A stretch of 64,000 nucleotides of DNA from Microbacterium halotolerans (GCF_003569805.1 NZ_KZ984052.1:364494-428493), one strand, 5' to 3'; counted from the stretch's first letter, positions 1-9,226 are shown. Notes: a model not told the origin generated them from the sequence alone. Numbers and translations: made by a program.

Positions 1-970
1 ACGCGACGCGCACGTCGGCCGCACGATCGGCGAGACCGCGAGTGCGGGCGATGACCTCGTCAGAGACCTCGAAGGTCTTCTCCGGGTCGAAGCCGAGCGC
101 CTGCTTGGTCGCCGCGAGCTCTTCGGCGCCGAGCGCCGAACCGTGGATGCCGCCCGTGTTCTGCTTCTCGGGCGCAGGCCATCCGATGACCGTCTTGAGC
201 ACGATCAGCGACGGCTTGTCGGTCTCGGCCTTGGCCGCCTCGACTGCCGCGAACAGTTCGTGGACGTCCTCGACGTAGTCGCCGGTCTTCTTCCAGTCGA
301 CGGTCAGCACCTGCCAGCCGTACGCCTCGTAGCGTGCGGCCACATCCTCGGTGAACGCCACGTCGGTGTCGTCCTCGATGGAGATCTGGTTCGCATCGTA
401 GAGCGCGATCAGATTGCCGAGCTTCTGGTGCCCGGCGAGGGAGGAGGCCTCGCTCGTCACGCCCTCCTGCAGATCGCCGTCACTGGCGATGACATAGACG
501 AAGTGGTCGAACGGGCTCTCGCCCGCCGGAGCCTCCGGATCGAACAGACCGCGCTCGTAGCGGGCTGCATAGGCGAAGCCCACGGAGGACGCGAGGCCCT
601 GACCGAGCGGACCGGTCGTGATCTCGACGCCGTCGGTCTCGCCGTACTCAGGGTGTCCTGGTGTCTTCGAGCCCCAGGTGCGCAGTGCCTTGAGGTCGTC
701 GAGCTCGAGCCCGAAACCGCCGAGGTACAGCTGCACGTACTGGGTGAGCGAGGAGTGACCGGCCGACAGGATGAAGCGGTCGCGACCGATCCAGTGCGTG
801 TCAGTCGGGTCATGGTCCATGACCCGCTGGTACAGCAGGTAGGCCGCAGGCGCGAGGCTCATCGCGGTGCCGGGGTGGCCGTTGCCGACCTTCTCCACAG
901 CATCCGCCGCGAGCACGCGCGCCGTGTCAACGGCTCGCTCGTCAATCTCGTCCCAACGCAGTTCCGTCAC
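1..970 (-). CDS. tkt: Transketolase, N-terminal part (runs off window)
   Basis: Thiamine-diphosphate enzyme of the non-oxidative pentose phosphate pathway, moving two-carbon ketol units between sugar phosphates in the cytosol. About 323 codons are visible of a family length near 700, so the gene continues past the left edge. The N-terminal TPP domain shows GHPG (31-34), GPLGQG and GDLQEG, the usual cofactor and Mg-binding signatures. GTG at 970 is chosen because AAAGGCGG sits just upstream; an in-frame ATG at 985 would put that Shine-Dalgarno inside the gene. Divergent from ctaB, a common actinobacterial neighbour. Identity is secure; the start has two options. Confidence 0.95.
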   Translation of the reverse strand, partial: MTELRWDEIDERAVDTARVLAADAVEKVGNGHPGTAMSLAPAAYLLYQRVMDHDPTDTHWIGRDRFILSAGHSSLTQYVQLYLGGFGLELDDLKALRTWGSKTPGHPEYGETDGVEITTGPLGQGLASSVGFAYAARYERGLFDPEAPAGESPFDHFVYVIASDGDLQEGVTSEASSLAGHQKLGNLIALYDANQISIEDDTDVAFTEDVAARYEAYGWQVLTVDWKKTGDYVEDVHELFAAVEAAKAETDKPSLIVLKTVIGWPAPEKQNTGGIHGSALGAEELAATKQALGFDPEKTFEVSDEVIARTRGLADRAADVRVA

Positions 971-1109
971 CGGACCGCCTTTCATCCTGGGTTTAGCGCT
1001 CGGGCCGTCCGCAGGAACGGGTGGCATTCGAGCGCGCGTTCAACTCCATCCTAGTCATCGCGCTCCGCCGCAGGGAGCCCGCGCGTCACGCGGCGTATCC
1101 CCACAATCA

Positions 1110-1122
1110 TGAACGGCGTTCA
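1110..1122. promoter_or_regulatory. BioQ-type palindrome between tkt and ctaB
   Basis: TGAACGGCGTTCA, the same TGAAC-N3-GTTCA palindrome found at the TetR promoter (13087) and twice before bioY (19547, 19561). It lies 37 bases upstream of the putative ctaB -10 box and 140 bases upstream of the tkt start. No biotin gene is adjacent, so function here is inferred from motif identity only. Confidence 0.5.
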
Positions 1123-1158
1123 GTGAGCTCCGAGCCGACTCCCAGCATCCGGATGAAC

Positions 1159-1164
1159 TAGACT
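1159..1164 (+). promoter_or_regulatory. Putative -10 box of ctaB
   Basis: TAGACT fits the actinobacterial TANNNT -10 pattern and would start a transcript near 1171, giving a leader of about 35 bases that carries the AGAAGGGA ribosome site before the ATG at 1205. No convincing -35 element is seen. Confidence 0.45.
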
Positions 1165-1204
1165 GATGCGGGTTCTGCCGCAGCGAGTGAAGAAGGGACG
1201 TGCG

Positions 1205-2119
1205 ATGTCGACTGCCGTCTCCGACCGCCGCACAGGCAAGGACATCCGGCGCACAGTTCGCGCGTACGTGATGCTGACGAAGCCGCGGGTGCTCGAGCTG
1301 CTGCTCGTATCGACGGTTCCGGTCATGTTCCTCGCCGCGCAGGGACTGCCGAACCTCTGGCTCGTCGTGGCGACCGTGATCGGCGGTTCGGCCAGTGCGG
1401 GTTCCGCCGCGGCGTTCAACATGTACATCGACCGCGACATGGACGCGCACATGCAGCGCACCAAGAACCGGCCGCTCGTCACCGGCGAGGTCTCACCGCG
1501 TGGCGCGCTCGTGTTCGCATGGTCGCTGGCGATCGCGTCCACTGTCTGGTTCCTGCTCACGGCCAATCTGCTCACCGCCGCACTGTCGGCGGGGGCGATC
1601 TTCTTCTACGTGGTCATCTACACGCTGCTGCTCAAACGCCACACCGAGCAGAACATCGTGTGGGGCGGCATCGCAGGCTGCTTCCCCGTGCTGATCGGAT
1701 GGGCGGCGGTGACGAATTCACTGGACTGGCCGGCCTTCGTTCTGTTCGCCCTGGTGTTCCTGTGGACGCCGCCGCACTACTGGCCGCTGTCGATCAAGTA
1801 CGCCGCCGATTACTCCGAGGCGAATGTTCCGATGCTCGGCGCCACCCGCAACGGTGTGCAGGTCGGCCTGCAGATCATCCTCTACGCGTGGGCGACGATC
1901 GCCTGCTCGCTGCTGCTGATCCCCGTCGCGGGCATGGGGATCGTGTACTCCGCATCCGCCGTGGTGTTCGGCGGTTGGTTCCTGTTCGAGTCGCACAGGC
2001 TCTATAACCGTACGGTCAAGGGCGAGGGGGCGGGCCCGATGCGTGTGTTCCACGCGTCCATCACCTACCTGACCCTCGTATTCGTGGCGGTCGCGGTCGA
2101 TCCGCTGCTGCCGTTCTGA
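1205..2119 (+). CDS. ctaB: Protoheme IX farnesyltransferase (heme O synthase)
   Basis: UbiA-family membrane prenyltransferase that farnesylates heme B to heme O, the step before heme A for cytochrome c oxidase. The 304-residue protein has the first Asp-rich motif N72-x3-D76-x3-D80 followed by R-T-x-x-R-P, and a second motif around [13 protein letters not shown]; the rest is mostly hydrophobic helices. ATG 1205 is preceded by AGAAGGGA, which favours it over an in-frame ATG at 1166 that lies only one base after a -10-like TAGACT. CtaA, the next enzyme, lies 1.6 kb downstream on the other strand, and a SURF1 gene sits at 43.5 kb. Confidence 0.95.
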   Translation: MSTAVSDRRTGKDIRRTVRAYVMLTKPRVLELLLVSTVPVMFLAAQGLPNLWLVVATVIGGSASAGSAAAFNMYIDRDMDAHMQRTKNRPLVTGEVSPRGALVFAWSLAIASTVWFLLTANLLTAALSAGAIFFYVVIYTLLLKRHTEQNIVWGGIAGCFPVLIGWAAVTNSLDWPAFVLFALVFLWTPPHYWPLSIKYAADYSEANVPMLGATRNGVQVGLQIILYAWATIACSLLLIPVAGMGIVYSASAVVFGGWFLFESHRLYNRTVKGEGAGPMRVFHASITYLTLVFVAVAVDPLLPF

Positions 2120-2132
2120 CCGATCGGACCCC

Positions 2133-3623
2133 GTGAGCTCAGCAGGAGATCCTCCGGCCACACGCTCCATCGTGCTCGACCACGGGCAGCGCTGGCGCGC
2201 GTTCTGGGTCTGCGTGGCTGTTGCCGCGTTCACCATCCTGGACATCTCGAAGGTGAATGTCGGACTGCCCTCGATCGAGGAGGCTCTCGGTGGCGGCTCG
2301 ACGGAGCTGCAGCTCGTCGTCTCCGGGTACATCCTGGCCTTCGGCCTCGGGCTCGTGCCGTTCGGGCGCATCGGCGACCAGCGCTCGAGGCGGACGCTGA
2401 TGATCGTCGGACTGTGCGCCTTCGCGGTCGCGAGCGTGCTGTGCGCCGTCGCTCCCAACATCTGGTGGCTCGTCATCGCGCGCTTCCTGCAGGGTGTGGC
2501 GGCCGGCGTGCAGATGCCGCAGGTGATGGGCACGATCCAGCAGCTGTTCACCGGGCGTGAGCGCGGTGTCGCCTTCGGTCTGTTCGGTGCGGCGGTCGGT
2601 CTCGCCACGGCATTCGGCCCGACCCTCGGCGGCCTGCTGATCGCACTCGGCGGACCGACCGACGGATGGCGCTGGATCTTCTGGCTCAACCTGCCGCTGT
2701 GCCTGGTCGTGGTGCTCGCCGCCGTCTTCGTGCTGCCAGAGGTGCGCAGGCCGTCTCCCGCGCGCCTCGAGCTCGATCCCATCGGGCTTGCGCTGTTCGG
2801 CATCGCCGTGATCTCGCTCATGACGCCGTTCCTGCTCACCACGGGTTCGCCGGACGACGCCCCGGCCCGATGGTGGCTGCTGGTGCCGTTCCTGCTGTTC
2901 TGCGCCGGTTTCGTCGCCTGGGAGCGCCGTTATGCTCAGCGTGGCAAGTCGCCGCTCGTGCCGCTGCGGCTGTTCCGCGTGGTGTCGTGGCGCAACGGGA
3001 ACCTGCTGCAGCTGCTGTACTTCGCCGGCCTGCCGACGGTGTTCCTGCTCACGGCGGTGTTCCTGCAGACCGGTCTCGGCATCGAGCCCGTGTATGCCGG
3101 CATGGTCACAATGGGCTTCGCGCTGCTGAGCGCATATACATCGTGGCTCGGCGGCAGGCTCGTCGACCGACTCGGTCGCAGCCTCGTGATCGCCGGGCTG
3201 ATCACAGTGCTGTCCGCGATCGTCGGCCTCGTCATCGTGGGCTACGTCGCGAGCGACGCCGTCACGCCGTGGCTCATGGCGGGCGTGCTGGCGGTCGGCG
3301 GCATCGGCGGAGGCTTCGTCATCTCGCCGAACCAGACCCTGACCCTGGCCGAGATCCCGCCCCGTGAGGGCGGGCTGGCCGGGTCGGTAGGGCAGCTCGG
3401 TCAACGAATCGGCACAGCGGTCGGCACGGCCGTCGGCCTGTCCCTGTTCTACTCGACCGTGTACCGCGAGTCCGATGGATCCGGCGATACGACGGTCTAC
3501 CACGACGCGTTCGGAACGGGCCTTCTCGCGACCGCTGTGTGCGTCGCCGGTGCACTGGCCGTGGCGTTCATCGACCTGGGCAGTCGTCGCAGAGCGGCCC
3601 GTGGCGGCTCCAGCGAGGCCTGA
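2133..3623 (+). CDS. MFS transporter, DHA2 (14-TM) drug/proton antiporter family
   Basis: Inner-membrane proton-driven exporter of 496 residues, the length expected for the 14-helix DHA2 branch (EmrB/QacA-like). Motif A appears as GRIGDQRSRR between helices 2 and 3, and the antiporter motif C as GAAVGLATAFGPTLGG in helix 5. GTG 2133 follows the ctaB stop by 13 bases, so it may be cotranscribed with ctaB, although no metabolic link is evident. The exported compound cannot be predicted. No regulator is adjacent. Downstream, about 140 non-coding bases separate it from the convergent ctaA; they contain a short hairpin (CGGCTgagAGCCG) but no T-tract. Confidence 0.85.
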   Translation: MSSAGDPPATRSIVLDHGQRWRAFWVCVAVAAFTILDISKVNVGLPSIEEALGGGSTELQLVVSGYILAFGLGLVPFGRIGDQRSRRTLMIVGLCAFAVASVLCAVAPNIWWLVIARFLQGVAAGVQMPQVMGTIQQLFTGRERGVAFGLFGAAVGLATAFGPTLGGLLIALGGPTDGWRWIFWLNLPLCLVVVLAAVFVLPEVRRPSPARLELDPIGLALFGIAVISLMTPFLLTTGSPDDAPARWWLLVPFLLFCAGFVAWERRYAQRGKSPLVPLRLFRVVSWRNGNLLQLLYFAGLPTVFLLTAVFLQTGLGIEPVYAGMVTMGFALLSAYTSWLGGRLVDRLGRSLVIAGLITVLSAIVGLVIVGYVASDAVTPWLMAGVLAVGGIGGGFVISPNQTLTLAEIPPREGGLAGSVGQLGQRIGTAVGTAVGLSLFYSTVYRESDGSGDTTVYHDAFGTGLLATAVCVAGALAVAFIDLGSRRRAARGGSSEA

Positions 3624-3763
3624 CCCACGGCTCTTCAGCTCTCCTGCATCTCATCAGCGGCGCAGCCCGGCCATCCTCGGCTTCAGGGGCCTCCACTCGC
3701 TCGCGCGCGGGATACTGATCGGCATGGGGAGCAGCGACGGCTGAGAGCCGACGGCTCGCCGGA

Positions 3764-4846
3764 TCAGCCGGCGTGGGGAAAGTGCTCGCCTCGAGGGAGC
3801 CGCGAGGCGACCGGCGCCTTCAGGCGGAGTACGACGGCCACATAGGCGGCCGCTGAGAGTGCGGCGAGCACCATGTGGATGCCGACCAGCAGCGGGGGCA
3901 GAGCGGCATTGGCCTGCCACACGCCGACACCGATCTGCACGATCAGCACGGCGAGGAAGACCGTCGCCCATGCACGTGTCGGAAGCCTCCTGATCCATGC
4001 GAGTGCGGTGATCACGAGAGCCAGCGCGAGCAGCGCGTACCCGGGCCACGAGTGCACGTGTGCGAGCAGCGTGGCGTCGAAGCCGTCTCGCTGCACGTAC
4101 CGGTCACCCGAGTGCGGTCCGTTCCCCGTCGTGAGCACGCCGAACGCGATCGTCACCGCGAGGACCAGCGACGTGACGTGCACGAGCACGGCGTAGCCGC
4201 GCGGCACGGCGAGTGCGCGGTCGCCCGGCTCGGCGTTCATCCTGACCAGGAACGCCGCTGTGACGCAGACAAGGGCGAGCGACGACGCGTAGTGGAAGCC
4301 GACGATGAACGGGTTCAGCTCGGTGAGAACGGCGCTTCCGCCGACGACTGCCTGCGCCATGACGCCGACCAGCACGACCCACGCCAGCACATGCAGGTCG
4401 CGGCGCACGCGGGTCTTCGCAAGCGAATAGGCCATGCCAGCGAGCACCGCGACGAGAAGGACCACCGACATCACCACAGAGCCGACATCGCTCCGACCCA
4501 GCGCGTTGAGGGCTGCATAGGCGCCGATGGCGACGACGACACCGCCGATCGCGAAGATCAGCGCGGGCGCGACCGCGCGCATCCGGCCGGCGGCGAACAG
4601 CACCAGGAACAGCACTGCCAGCGCGAAGATGCCGACGACGCCCGTCATCATGCGGTTGCCGTACTCGATGATGCCGTGGATGCCCTGCGCGGCCGTCGGC
4701 ACGAGGGAATCGGGGGTGCACAGCGGCCACTGGTCGCAGCCGAGACCGGAGCCGGTCAGACGCACGGCACCTCCCGTGCCGATGATGATCACCTCGGCGA
4801 GGAAGGAGAGCCAGGCGAAGAACCTCAGGGCGGGGGAGATGCGCAC
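3764..4846 (-). CDS. ctaA: Heme A synthase (COX15/CtaA family)
   Basis: Integral membrane oxygenase that converts heme O to heme A for aa3-type cytochrome oxidase. The 360 residues form eight predicted helices as two four-helix repeats. Conserved heme-ligating and catalytic residues are visible: H57 and E61 in HGIIEYGNR, then HYASS, HVHSW and GIHM histidines. The paired cysteines C37 and C43 (GLGCDQWPLC) in the first outer loop match the type with a redox disulfide. Convergent with the MFS gene. Family and length are typical; nothing is broken. Confidence 0.95.
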   Translation of the reverse strand: MRISPALRFFAWLSFLAEVIIIGTGGAVRLTGSGLGCDQWPLCTPDSLVPTAAQGIHGIIEYGNRMMTGVVGIFALAVLFLVLFAAGRMRAVAPALIFAIGGVVVAIGAYAALNALGRSDVGSVVMSVVLLVAVLAGMAYSLAKTRVRRDLHVLAWVVLVGVMAQAVVGGSAVLTELNPFIVGFHYASSLALVCVTAAFLVRMNAEPGDRALAVPRGYAVLVHVTSLVLAVTIAFGVLTTGNGPHSGDRYVQRDGFDATLLAHVHSWPGYALLALALVITALAWIRRLPTRAWATVFLAVLIVQIGVGVWQANAALPPLLVGIHMVLAALSAAAYVAVVLRLKAPVASRLPRGEHFPHAG

Positions 4847-4961
4847 TCCAGCAGTCTAGGAAGGCAACCTGCGTCGATGATGAGCGCGGGGCGCGTCACG
4901 ACCTGCCGGAACCGCACGGAGCGGATGCCGCTGAACCGGGCGCGTCGCCGCTGTGAGCCTG

Positions 4962-5085
4962 TAGACTTGAATGGTTGAGAACAAGCGCGGAATGCGCTGA
5001 AACCGGGTCCCCAACAGCGCCCCTTTCTCCGTAAGGGCGGGCCGGATGATACCGATTCGGGATCCACGAGGAGAGTAGAGACGTC
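4962..5085 (+). promoter_or_regulatory. suf promoter and about 110-base leader
   Basis: TAGACT at 4962-4967 is the best -10 candidate, giving a leader of about 110 bases before sufB. The leader can form AGCGC-ggaat-GCGCT and a second hairpin, CGCCCCTT pairing with AAGGGCG across one bulge. No sufR-like regulator gene precedes sufB, unlike many actinobacteria, so control may act at a promoter site or in this leader. GAGGAGAG before ATG 5086 is the ribosome site. The remaining upstream bases (4847-4961) show nothing distinctive. Confidence 0.4.
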
Positions 5086-6504
5086 ATGTCTGATGTGCTG
5101 ATCGACCGCCCAGAGCTGGAAGGCCTGGGGGTGTACGAGTTCGGCTGGCACGATGAGGATGCGGCTGGCGCGAGCGCGAAGCGCGGCCTCACCGAGTCGG
5201 TCGTGCGCGACATCTCACAGCTGAAGAGCGAACCGGAATGGATGCTCAAGACCCGCCTGAAGGGTCTGAAGCTGTTCGAGAAGAAGCCGATGCCCACCTG
5301 GGGCGCCGACCTCAGCGAGATCGACTTCGACAACATCAAGTACTTCGTGCGCTCGACCGAGAAGCAGGCCCAGAACTGGGAGGACCTGCCGGACGAGATC
5401 AAGAACACCTATGAGAAGCTGGGCATCCCCGAGGCCGAGCGCCAGCGACTCGTCGCGGGTGTCGCCGCCCAGTACGAGTCGGAGGTCGTGTACCACCAGA
5501 TCCGCGAGGACCTGGAGAGCCAGGGCGTGATCTTCATGGACACGGACACCGCCCTGCGCGAGCACCCGGAGTTCTTCGAGGAGTACTTCGGCACCGTCAT
5601 CCCGCCCGGCGACAACAAGTTCGCCGCGCTGAACACCTCCGTCTGGTCGGGCGGGTCGTTCGTGTACGTGCCGAAGGGCGTGCACGTCGAGATCCCTCTG
5701 CAGGCGTACTTCCGCATCAACACCGAGAACATGGGGCAGTTCGAGCGCACCCTGATCATCGCGGACGAGGGCAGCTACATCCACTACATCGAGGGCTGCA
5801 CGGCCCCGATCTACAAGAGCGATTCGCTGCACTCGGCCGTCGTCGAGATCATCGTGAAGAAGAACGCGCGGGTGCGGTACACGACCATCCAGAACTGGTC
5901 GAACAACGTGTACAACCTCGTCACCAAGCGCGCCGTCGCGCACGAGGGCGCGACGATGGAGTGGGTCGACGGCAACATCGGCTCGAAGGTGACGATGAAG
6001 TACCCGTCGATCTTCCTGATGGGCGAGCACGCCAAGGGCGAGACGCTTTCGGTCGCCTTCGCGGGCCCCGGTCAGCACCAGGACGCCGGCGCGAAGATGA
6101 TCCACATGGCGCCCTACACGCAGTCGTCGATCGTGTCGAAGTCGATCGCCCGCGGCGGTGGACGTGCGGGCTATCGCGGTGAGGTGCGCGTCGATGAGAA
6201 CGCGCACCACTCGGCGAACACCGTGAGGTGCGACGCGCTGCTGGTCGACACGATCTCGCGCAGCGACACCTACCCCGCCATCGACATCCGGGTCGACGAC
6301 GTCGAGCTCGGGCACGAGGCGACCGTCTCCAAGGTCAGCGCCGAGCAGCTGTTCTATCTGCAGAGCCGCGGCATGCCGGAGGACGAGGCGATGGCGATGA
6401 TCGTGCGCGGGTTCATCGAGCCGATCGCGCGCGAGCTCCCCATGGAGTACGCGCTCGAGTTGAACAAGCTCATCGAGATGGGCATGGAAGGATCCGTCGG
6501 CTGA
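5086..6504 (+). CDS. sufB: Fe-S cluster assembly scaffold SufB
   Basis: Cytosolic scaffold subunit of the SufBC2D complex on which Fe-S clusters are built before transfer to apoproteins. At 472 residues it has the full family length, with an N-terminal helical part and a long right-handed beta-helix. The conserved cysteine in TVRCDALLV near the C-terminus corresponds to the essential SufB cysteine; the C-terminal helical signature [21 protein letters not shown] is present. The GAGGAG ribosome site supports ATG 5086. First gene of sufB-sufD-Rieske-sufC-sufT, with gaps of 1 base or overlaps. SufS and SufU are not in this window. Confidence 0.97.
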   Translation: MSDVLIDRPELEGLGVYEFGWHDEDAAGASAKRGLTESVVRDISQLKSEPEWMLKTRLKGLKLFEKKPMPTWGADLSEIDFDNIKYFVRSTEKQAQNWEDLPDEIKNTYEKLGIPEAERQRLVAGVAAQYESEVVYHQIREDLESQGVIFMDTDTALREHPEFFEEYFGTVIPPGDNKFAALNTSVWSGGSFVYVPKGVHVEIPLQAYFRINTENMGQFERTLIIADEGSYIHYIEGCTAPIYKSDSLHSAVVEIIVKKNARVRYTTIQNWSNNVYNLVTKRAVAHEGATMEWVDGNIGSKVTMKYPSIFLMGEHAKGETLSVAFAGPGQHQDAGAKMIHMAPYTQSSIVSKSIARGGGRAGYRGEVRVDENAHHSANTVRCDALLVDTISRSDTYPAIDIRVDDVELGHEATVSKVSAEQLFYLQSRGMPEDEAMAMIVRGFIEPIARELPMEYALELNKLIEMGMEGSVG

Positions 6505-6505
6505 T

Positions 6506-7720
6506 ATGGCAGACACGACTCAGGCGCCGGTCGCGGCGCAGGAAGAGCACGCCCATCGCGACCCCGCGACGGTGATCATCCCGCCACAGGACGACGTCAT
6601 GATTCCGGTCCAGACGCGTTCGGAGCGCCCTCGCTCGTTCGATCCGGCCGACTTCGGGACGCCGACCGGGCGCGAGGTGAACTGGCTGCACACACCGCTG
6701 AAGACCGTCTCGCCGCTGTTCGAGCAGGCGGACGCCGACGGCGGCGTCGTCCACGAGGTCATCTCGGGCGAGCAGTTCCTCGACCAGTCGCTGCCCGTGG
6801 GCGTCGCCCCGCGCGGTGAGTTCTTCGTGCCGGAGGACCTGCCGTCGGCGGTCGCATGGCAGTCGGCGACCGAGGCCCGCTTCGTCAGGATCCCGCGCGA
6901 GGAGATCGTCGAAGAGCCGATCACCATCCGCATCACGGGTCAGGGCGCCGAGCAGCGCGCCGATGACCATATCGTCATCGAAGCGGCAGAGCACTCCAAG
7001 GCCGTCGTCGTGCTGCGGCACTCCGGCTCGGCTCAGTACGCGCAGAACGTCGAGATCATCGTGCGCGACGGCGCAGACCTTACGGTCATCTCCGTGCAGC
7101 ACTGGGACGATGACGCCGTGCACACCGCCAGCCACCAGGCGCGTGTCGACAACGATGCGCGCCTGCGGCACTTCGTGGTCACCTTCGGCGGATCGCTCGT
7201 GCGGGTCAACCCGAACATCGAGCTCGCCGGCGCCGGCGCGGTCGGCGAGGGCTACGGCCTCAGCTTCGCCGACGCCGGCCAGCACTTCGAGAGCCAGGTG
7301 TTCCTGTTCCACAAGGGTCCGCACACCACGGGTGACGTGCTCTACAAGGGTGCGCTGCAGGGCGCGAGCGCGCACAGCGTGTGGATCGGCGATGTGCTGA
7401 TCGGCCCGGATGCCACCGGCACGAACTCCTACGAGGCCAACCGCAACCTGGTGCTCACGAACGGCGCGCGCGCCGACTCGATCCCCAACCTCGAGATCGA
7501 GACGGGCGACATCCTCGGTGCCGGGCACGCCTCGGCGACGGGCCGCTTCGACGACGAGCAGCTGTTCTATCTGCAGGCGCGCGGCATCTCCGAGGAGGAG
7601 GCACGCCGTCTGGTGGTCGTCGGCTTCCTGGCCGAGATCGTGCAGAAGCTGAACCTGCCGGATCTGGAGGCGGAGCTGTCGGAGGCGATCGAGCGCGAAC
7701 TCGCGGAGGGCGAGCAGTGA
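6506..7720 (+). CDS. sufD: Fe-S cluster assembly protein SufD
   Basis: SufB paralogue that completes the SufBC2D scaffold and is thought to help iron entry. It has 404 residues, begins one base after the sufB stop, and carries the beta-helix and the C-terminal FYLQARGISEEEARRLVV signature shared with SufB, but lacks the SufB cysteine (the matching stretch reads GTNSYEANRNLVL), as expected for SufD. The 3' end overlaps the Rieske gene by four bases, implying translational coupling. The N-terminal 25 residues look disordered and family-atypical, but ATG 6506 is the natural coupled start. Confidence 0.95.
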   Translation: MADTTQAPVAAQEEHAHRDPATVIIPPQDDVMIPVQTRSERPRSFDPADFGTPTGREVNWLHTPLKTVSPLFEQADADGGVVHEVISGEQFLDQSLPVGVAPRGEFFVPEDLPSAVAWQSATEARFVRIPREEIVEEPITIRITGQGAEQRADDHIVIEAAEHSKAVVVLRHSGSAQYAQNVEIIVRDGADLTVISVQHWDDDAVHTASHQARVDNDARLRHFVVTFGGSLVRVNPNIELAGAGAVGEGYGLSFADAGQHFESQVFLFHKGPHTTGDVLYKGALQGASAHSVWIGDVLIGPDATGTNSYEANRNLVLTNGARADSIPNLEIETGDILGAGHASATGRFDDEQLFYLQARGISEEEARRLVVVGFLAEIVQKLNLPDLEAELSEAIERELAEGEQ

Positions 7721-8043
7721 GCGCCGTCCGCGTCTGTGCGCTGAGCGAGCTCGTCCAGGACGAGGCGCTCCGCGTCGAGGCCGACGGCGTGCCGGTCGCG
7801 GTCGTCCTCGATTCCAACGGCGATGTGCACGCCATCGGCGACACCTGCACCCACGGCGAAGTCTCCCTCTCAGAGGGCTTCGTCGAGGACGACACCCTGG
7901 AGTGCTGGGCGCACGGATCCGCGTTCTCGCTGACGACCGGCAAGCCCTTGAACCTCCCCGCATACGAGCCCGTCCCGGTCTTCGCCGTCGAGATCGACGG
8001 CGACGACGTGCTCATCGATCCCAACGTGAAGAAGGAAGTCTGA
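7717..8043 (+). CDS. Rieske-type [2Fe-2S] ferredoxin inside the suf operon
   Basis: Small (108-residue) Rieske protein of the non-heme-oxygenase ferredoxin type. The cluster ligands are visible as C-T-H (CTHGEVSLSEG) and C-W-A-H about 19 residues later (ECWAHGSAF). It starts with GTG overlapping the sufD stop by four bases and ends one base before sufC, so it is embedded in the suf transcript. A role as electron donor to Suf assembly, or as an early client, is inferred from position; no oxygenase gene is nearby that would make it a dioxygenase component. Soluble: no signal peptide or membrane segment. Confidence 0.9.
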   Translation: MSAVRVCALSELVQDEALRVEADGVPVAVVLDSNGDVHAIGDTCTHGEVSLSEGFVEDDTLECWAHGSAFSLTTGKPLNLPAYEPVPVFAVEIDGDDVLIDPNVKKEV

Positions 8044-8044
8044 C

Positions 8045-8815
8045 ATGGCTGTTCTCGAGATCCGCGACCTGCACGTCACGGTCGAGACCGACGAGGGGAC
8101 CACGCCCATTCTCAACGGCGTGAACCTCACAGTGCGCTCCGGCGAGACGCACGCGATCATGGGCCCCAACGGGTCAGGCAAGTCGACGCTCGCGTCGACG
8201 ATCGCCGGCCACCCGAAGTACACCGTCACGAGCGGTTCGATCGCGCTCGACGGGGAGGACGTCCTCGAGATGAGCGTCGACGAGCGCGCTCGTGCCGGAC
8301 TGTTCCTCGCGATGCAGTACCCGGTCGAGATCCCGGGCGTGACCGTGACGAACTTCCTGCGCACGGCCAAGACCGCGCTGGACGGCGAGGCGCCGGCCAT
8401 CCGGACCTGGACGAAGGACATCAAGGAGGGCATGACGAACCTCCGGATGGACCCGAAGTTCGCCCAGCGCAACGTGAACGAGGGCTTCTCCGGAGGCGAG
8501 AAGAAGCGAAACGAGATCCTCCAGCTGGAGCTGCTTAAGCCGCAGCTGGCGATCCTCGATGAGACCGACTCCGGTCTCGACGTCGATGCGCTCAAGGTCG
8601 TCTCGGAGGGCGTCAACCGTGCGCGCGAGGCGACGGGGCTCGGTGTGCTGCTGATCACGCACTACACGCGCATCCTGCGCTACATCGCGCCGGACTACGT
8701 GCACGTGATGATCGGCGGCAGGATCGTCGAAGAGGGCGGCGCCGAGCTGGCCGACAAGCTCGAGGAGTCCGGCTACGCGGGCTACCTCCCCGACGACGCG
8801 ACGATCGAAGCGTAG
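8045..8815 (+). CDS. sufC: Fe-S assembly ATPase SufC
   Basis: ABC-type ATPase that binds SufB and SufD and drives the conformational change of the scaffold; it is cytosolic and has no permease partner. The 256 residues contain Walker A GPNGSGKST near residue 40, the signature FSGGEKKR, Walker B AILDETDSGLD and a switch histidine in LITHYTRIL. Full length for the family. Its last codons contain the TAGGCT -10 element of the next gene. Confidence 0.97.
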   Translation: MAVLEIRDLHVTVETDEGTTPILNGVNLTVRSGETHAIMGPNGSGKSTLASTIAGHPKYTVTSGSIALDGEDVLEMSVDERARAGLFLAMQYPVEIPGVTVTNFLRTAKTALDGEAPAIRTWTKDIKEGMTNLRMDPKFAQRNVNEGFSGGEKKRNEILQLELLKPQLAILDETDSGLDVDALKVVSEGVNRAREATGLGVLLITHYTRILRYIAPDYVHVMIGGRIVEEGGAELADKLEESGYAGYLPDDATIEA

Positions 8816-8818
8816 GCT
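8813..8818 (+). promoter_or_regulatory. Putative -10 box for a leaderless sufT transcript
   Basis: TAGGCT, overlapping the sufC stop codon, lies seven bases before the sufT ATG. A transcript from it would begin at or next to the start codon. There is no Shine-Dalgarno before sufT, which supports leaderless initiation and expression partly independent of the operon promoter. Confidence 0.5.
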
Positions 8819-8825
8819 GAGTCGT

Positions 8826-9155
8826 ATGGACGCCACGCTTGCCGACGGGAAGTTCGACGAGGTCACAGAAGCGCTCAAGGACGTCATGGACCCCGAGCTC
8901 GGGGTCAACATCGTCGACCTCGGACTGATCTACGACCTCAGCTGGGACGACGAGAACGACGCGCTGGTCATCCACATGACACTGACGAGCGCCGGATGTC
9001 CGCTCACCGACGTGCTCGAAGAGCAGACCGGTCAGGCGCTCGACGGCGTGGTCGAACGGTTCCGGATCAACTGGGTCTGGATGCCGCCGTGGGGGCCGGA
9101 GAAGATCTCCGAGGACGGGCGCGACATGATGCGCGCACTCGGCTTCTCTATCTGA
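8826..9155 (+). CDS. sufT: SufT-type Fe-S maturation factor (MIP18/DUF59 family)
   Basis: Small cytosolic protein of 109 residues that assists loading of Fe-S clusters into target proteins. The family hallmarks are DPELGVNIVDLGLIYDL near residues 22-38 and a cysteine in SAGCPLTD that is the conserved reactive residue of DUF59. Last gene of the suf cluster, 10 bases after sufC, followed at once by a strong hairpin. Name given by context and family; the exact target is unknown. Confidence 0.9.
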   Translation: MDATLADGKFDEVTEALKDVMDPELGVNIVDLGLIYDLSWDDENDALVIHMTLTSAGCPLTDVLEEQTGQALDGVVERFRINWVWMPPWGPEKISEDGRDMMRALGFSI

Positions 9156-9172
9156 CTCCGCTGCGCTGACCA

Positions 9173-9210
9173 CGCGCAATGCCCCGCCTTCGGACGGGGC
9201 ATTGCGCGTT
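9173..9210 (+). terminator. Hairpin ending the suf operon
   Basis: Perfect 14-base stem (9173-9186 with 9195-9208) whose loop contains C-TTCG-G, able to form a stable UUCG tetraloop. It lies 17 bases after the sufT stop. The T-tract is minimal (TT), so it may act with Rho or as an RNA 3'-end stabiliser. Confidence 0.75.
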
Positions 9211-9226
9211 CCGGCGCAGGCTCGGG

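Noticed and set aside
143-1054. Plus-strand open frame of about 300 codons at the left edge
   Set aside because: It is the complement of the transketolase gene, whose GHPG, GPLGQG and GDLQEG motifs fix the coding strand.
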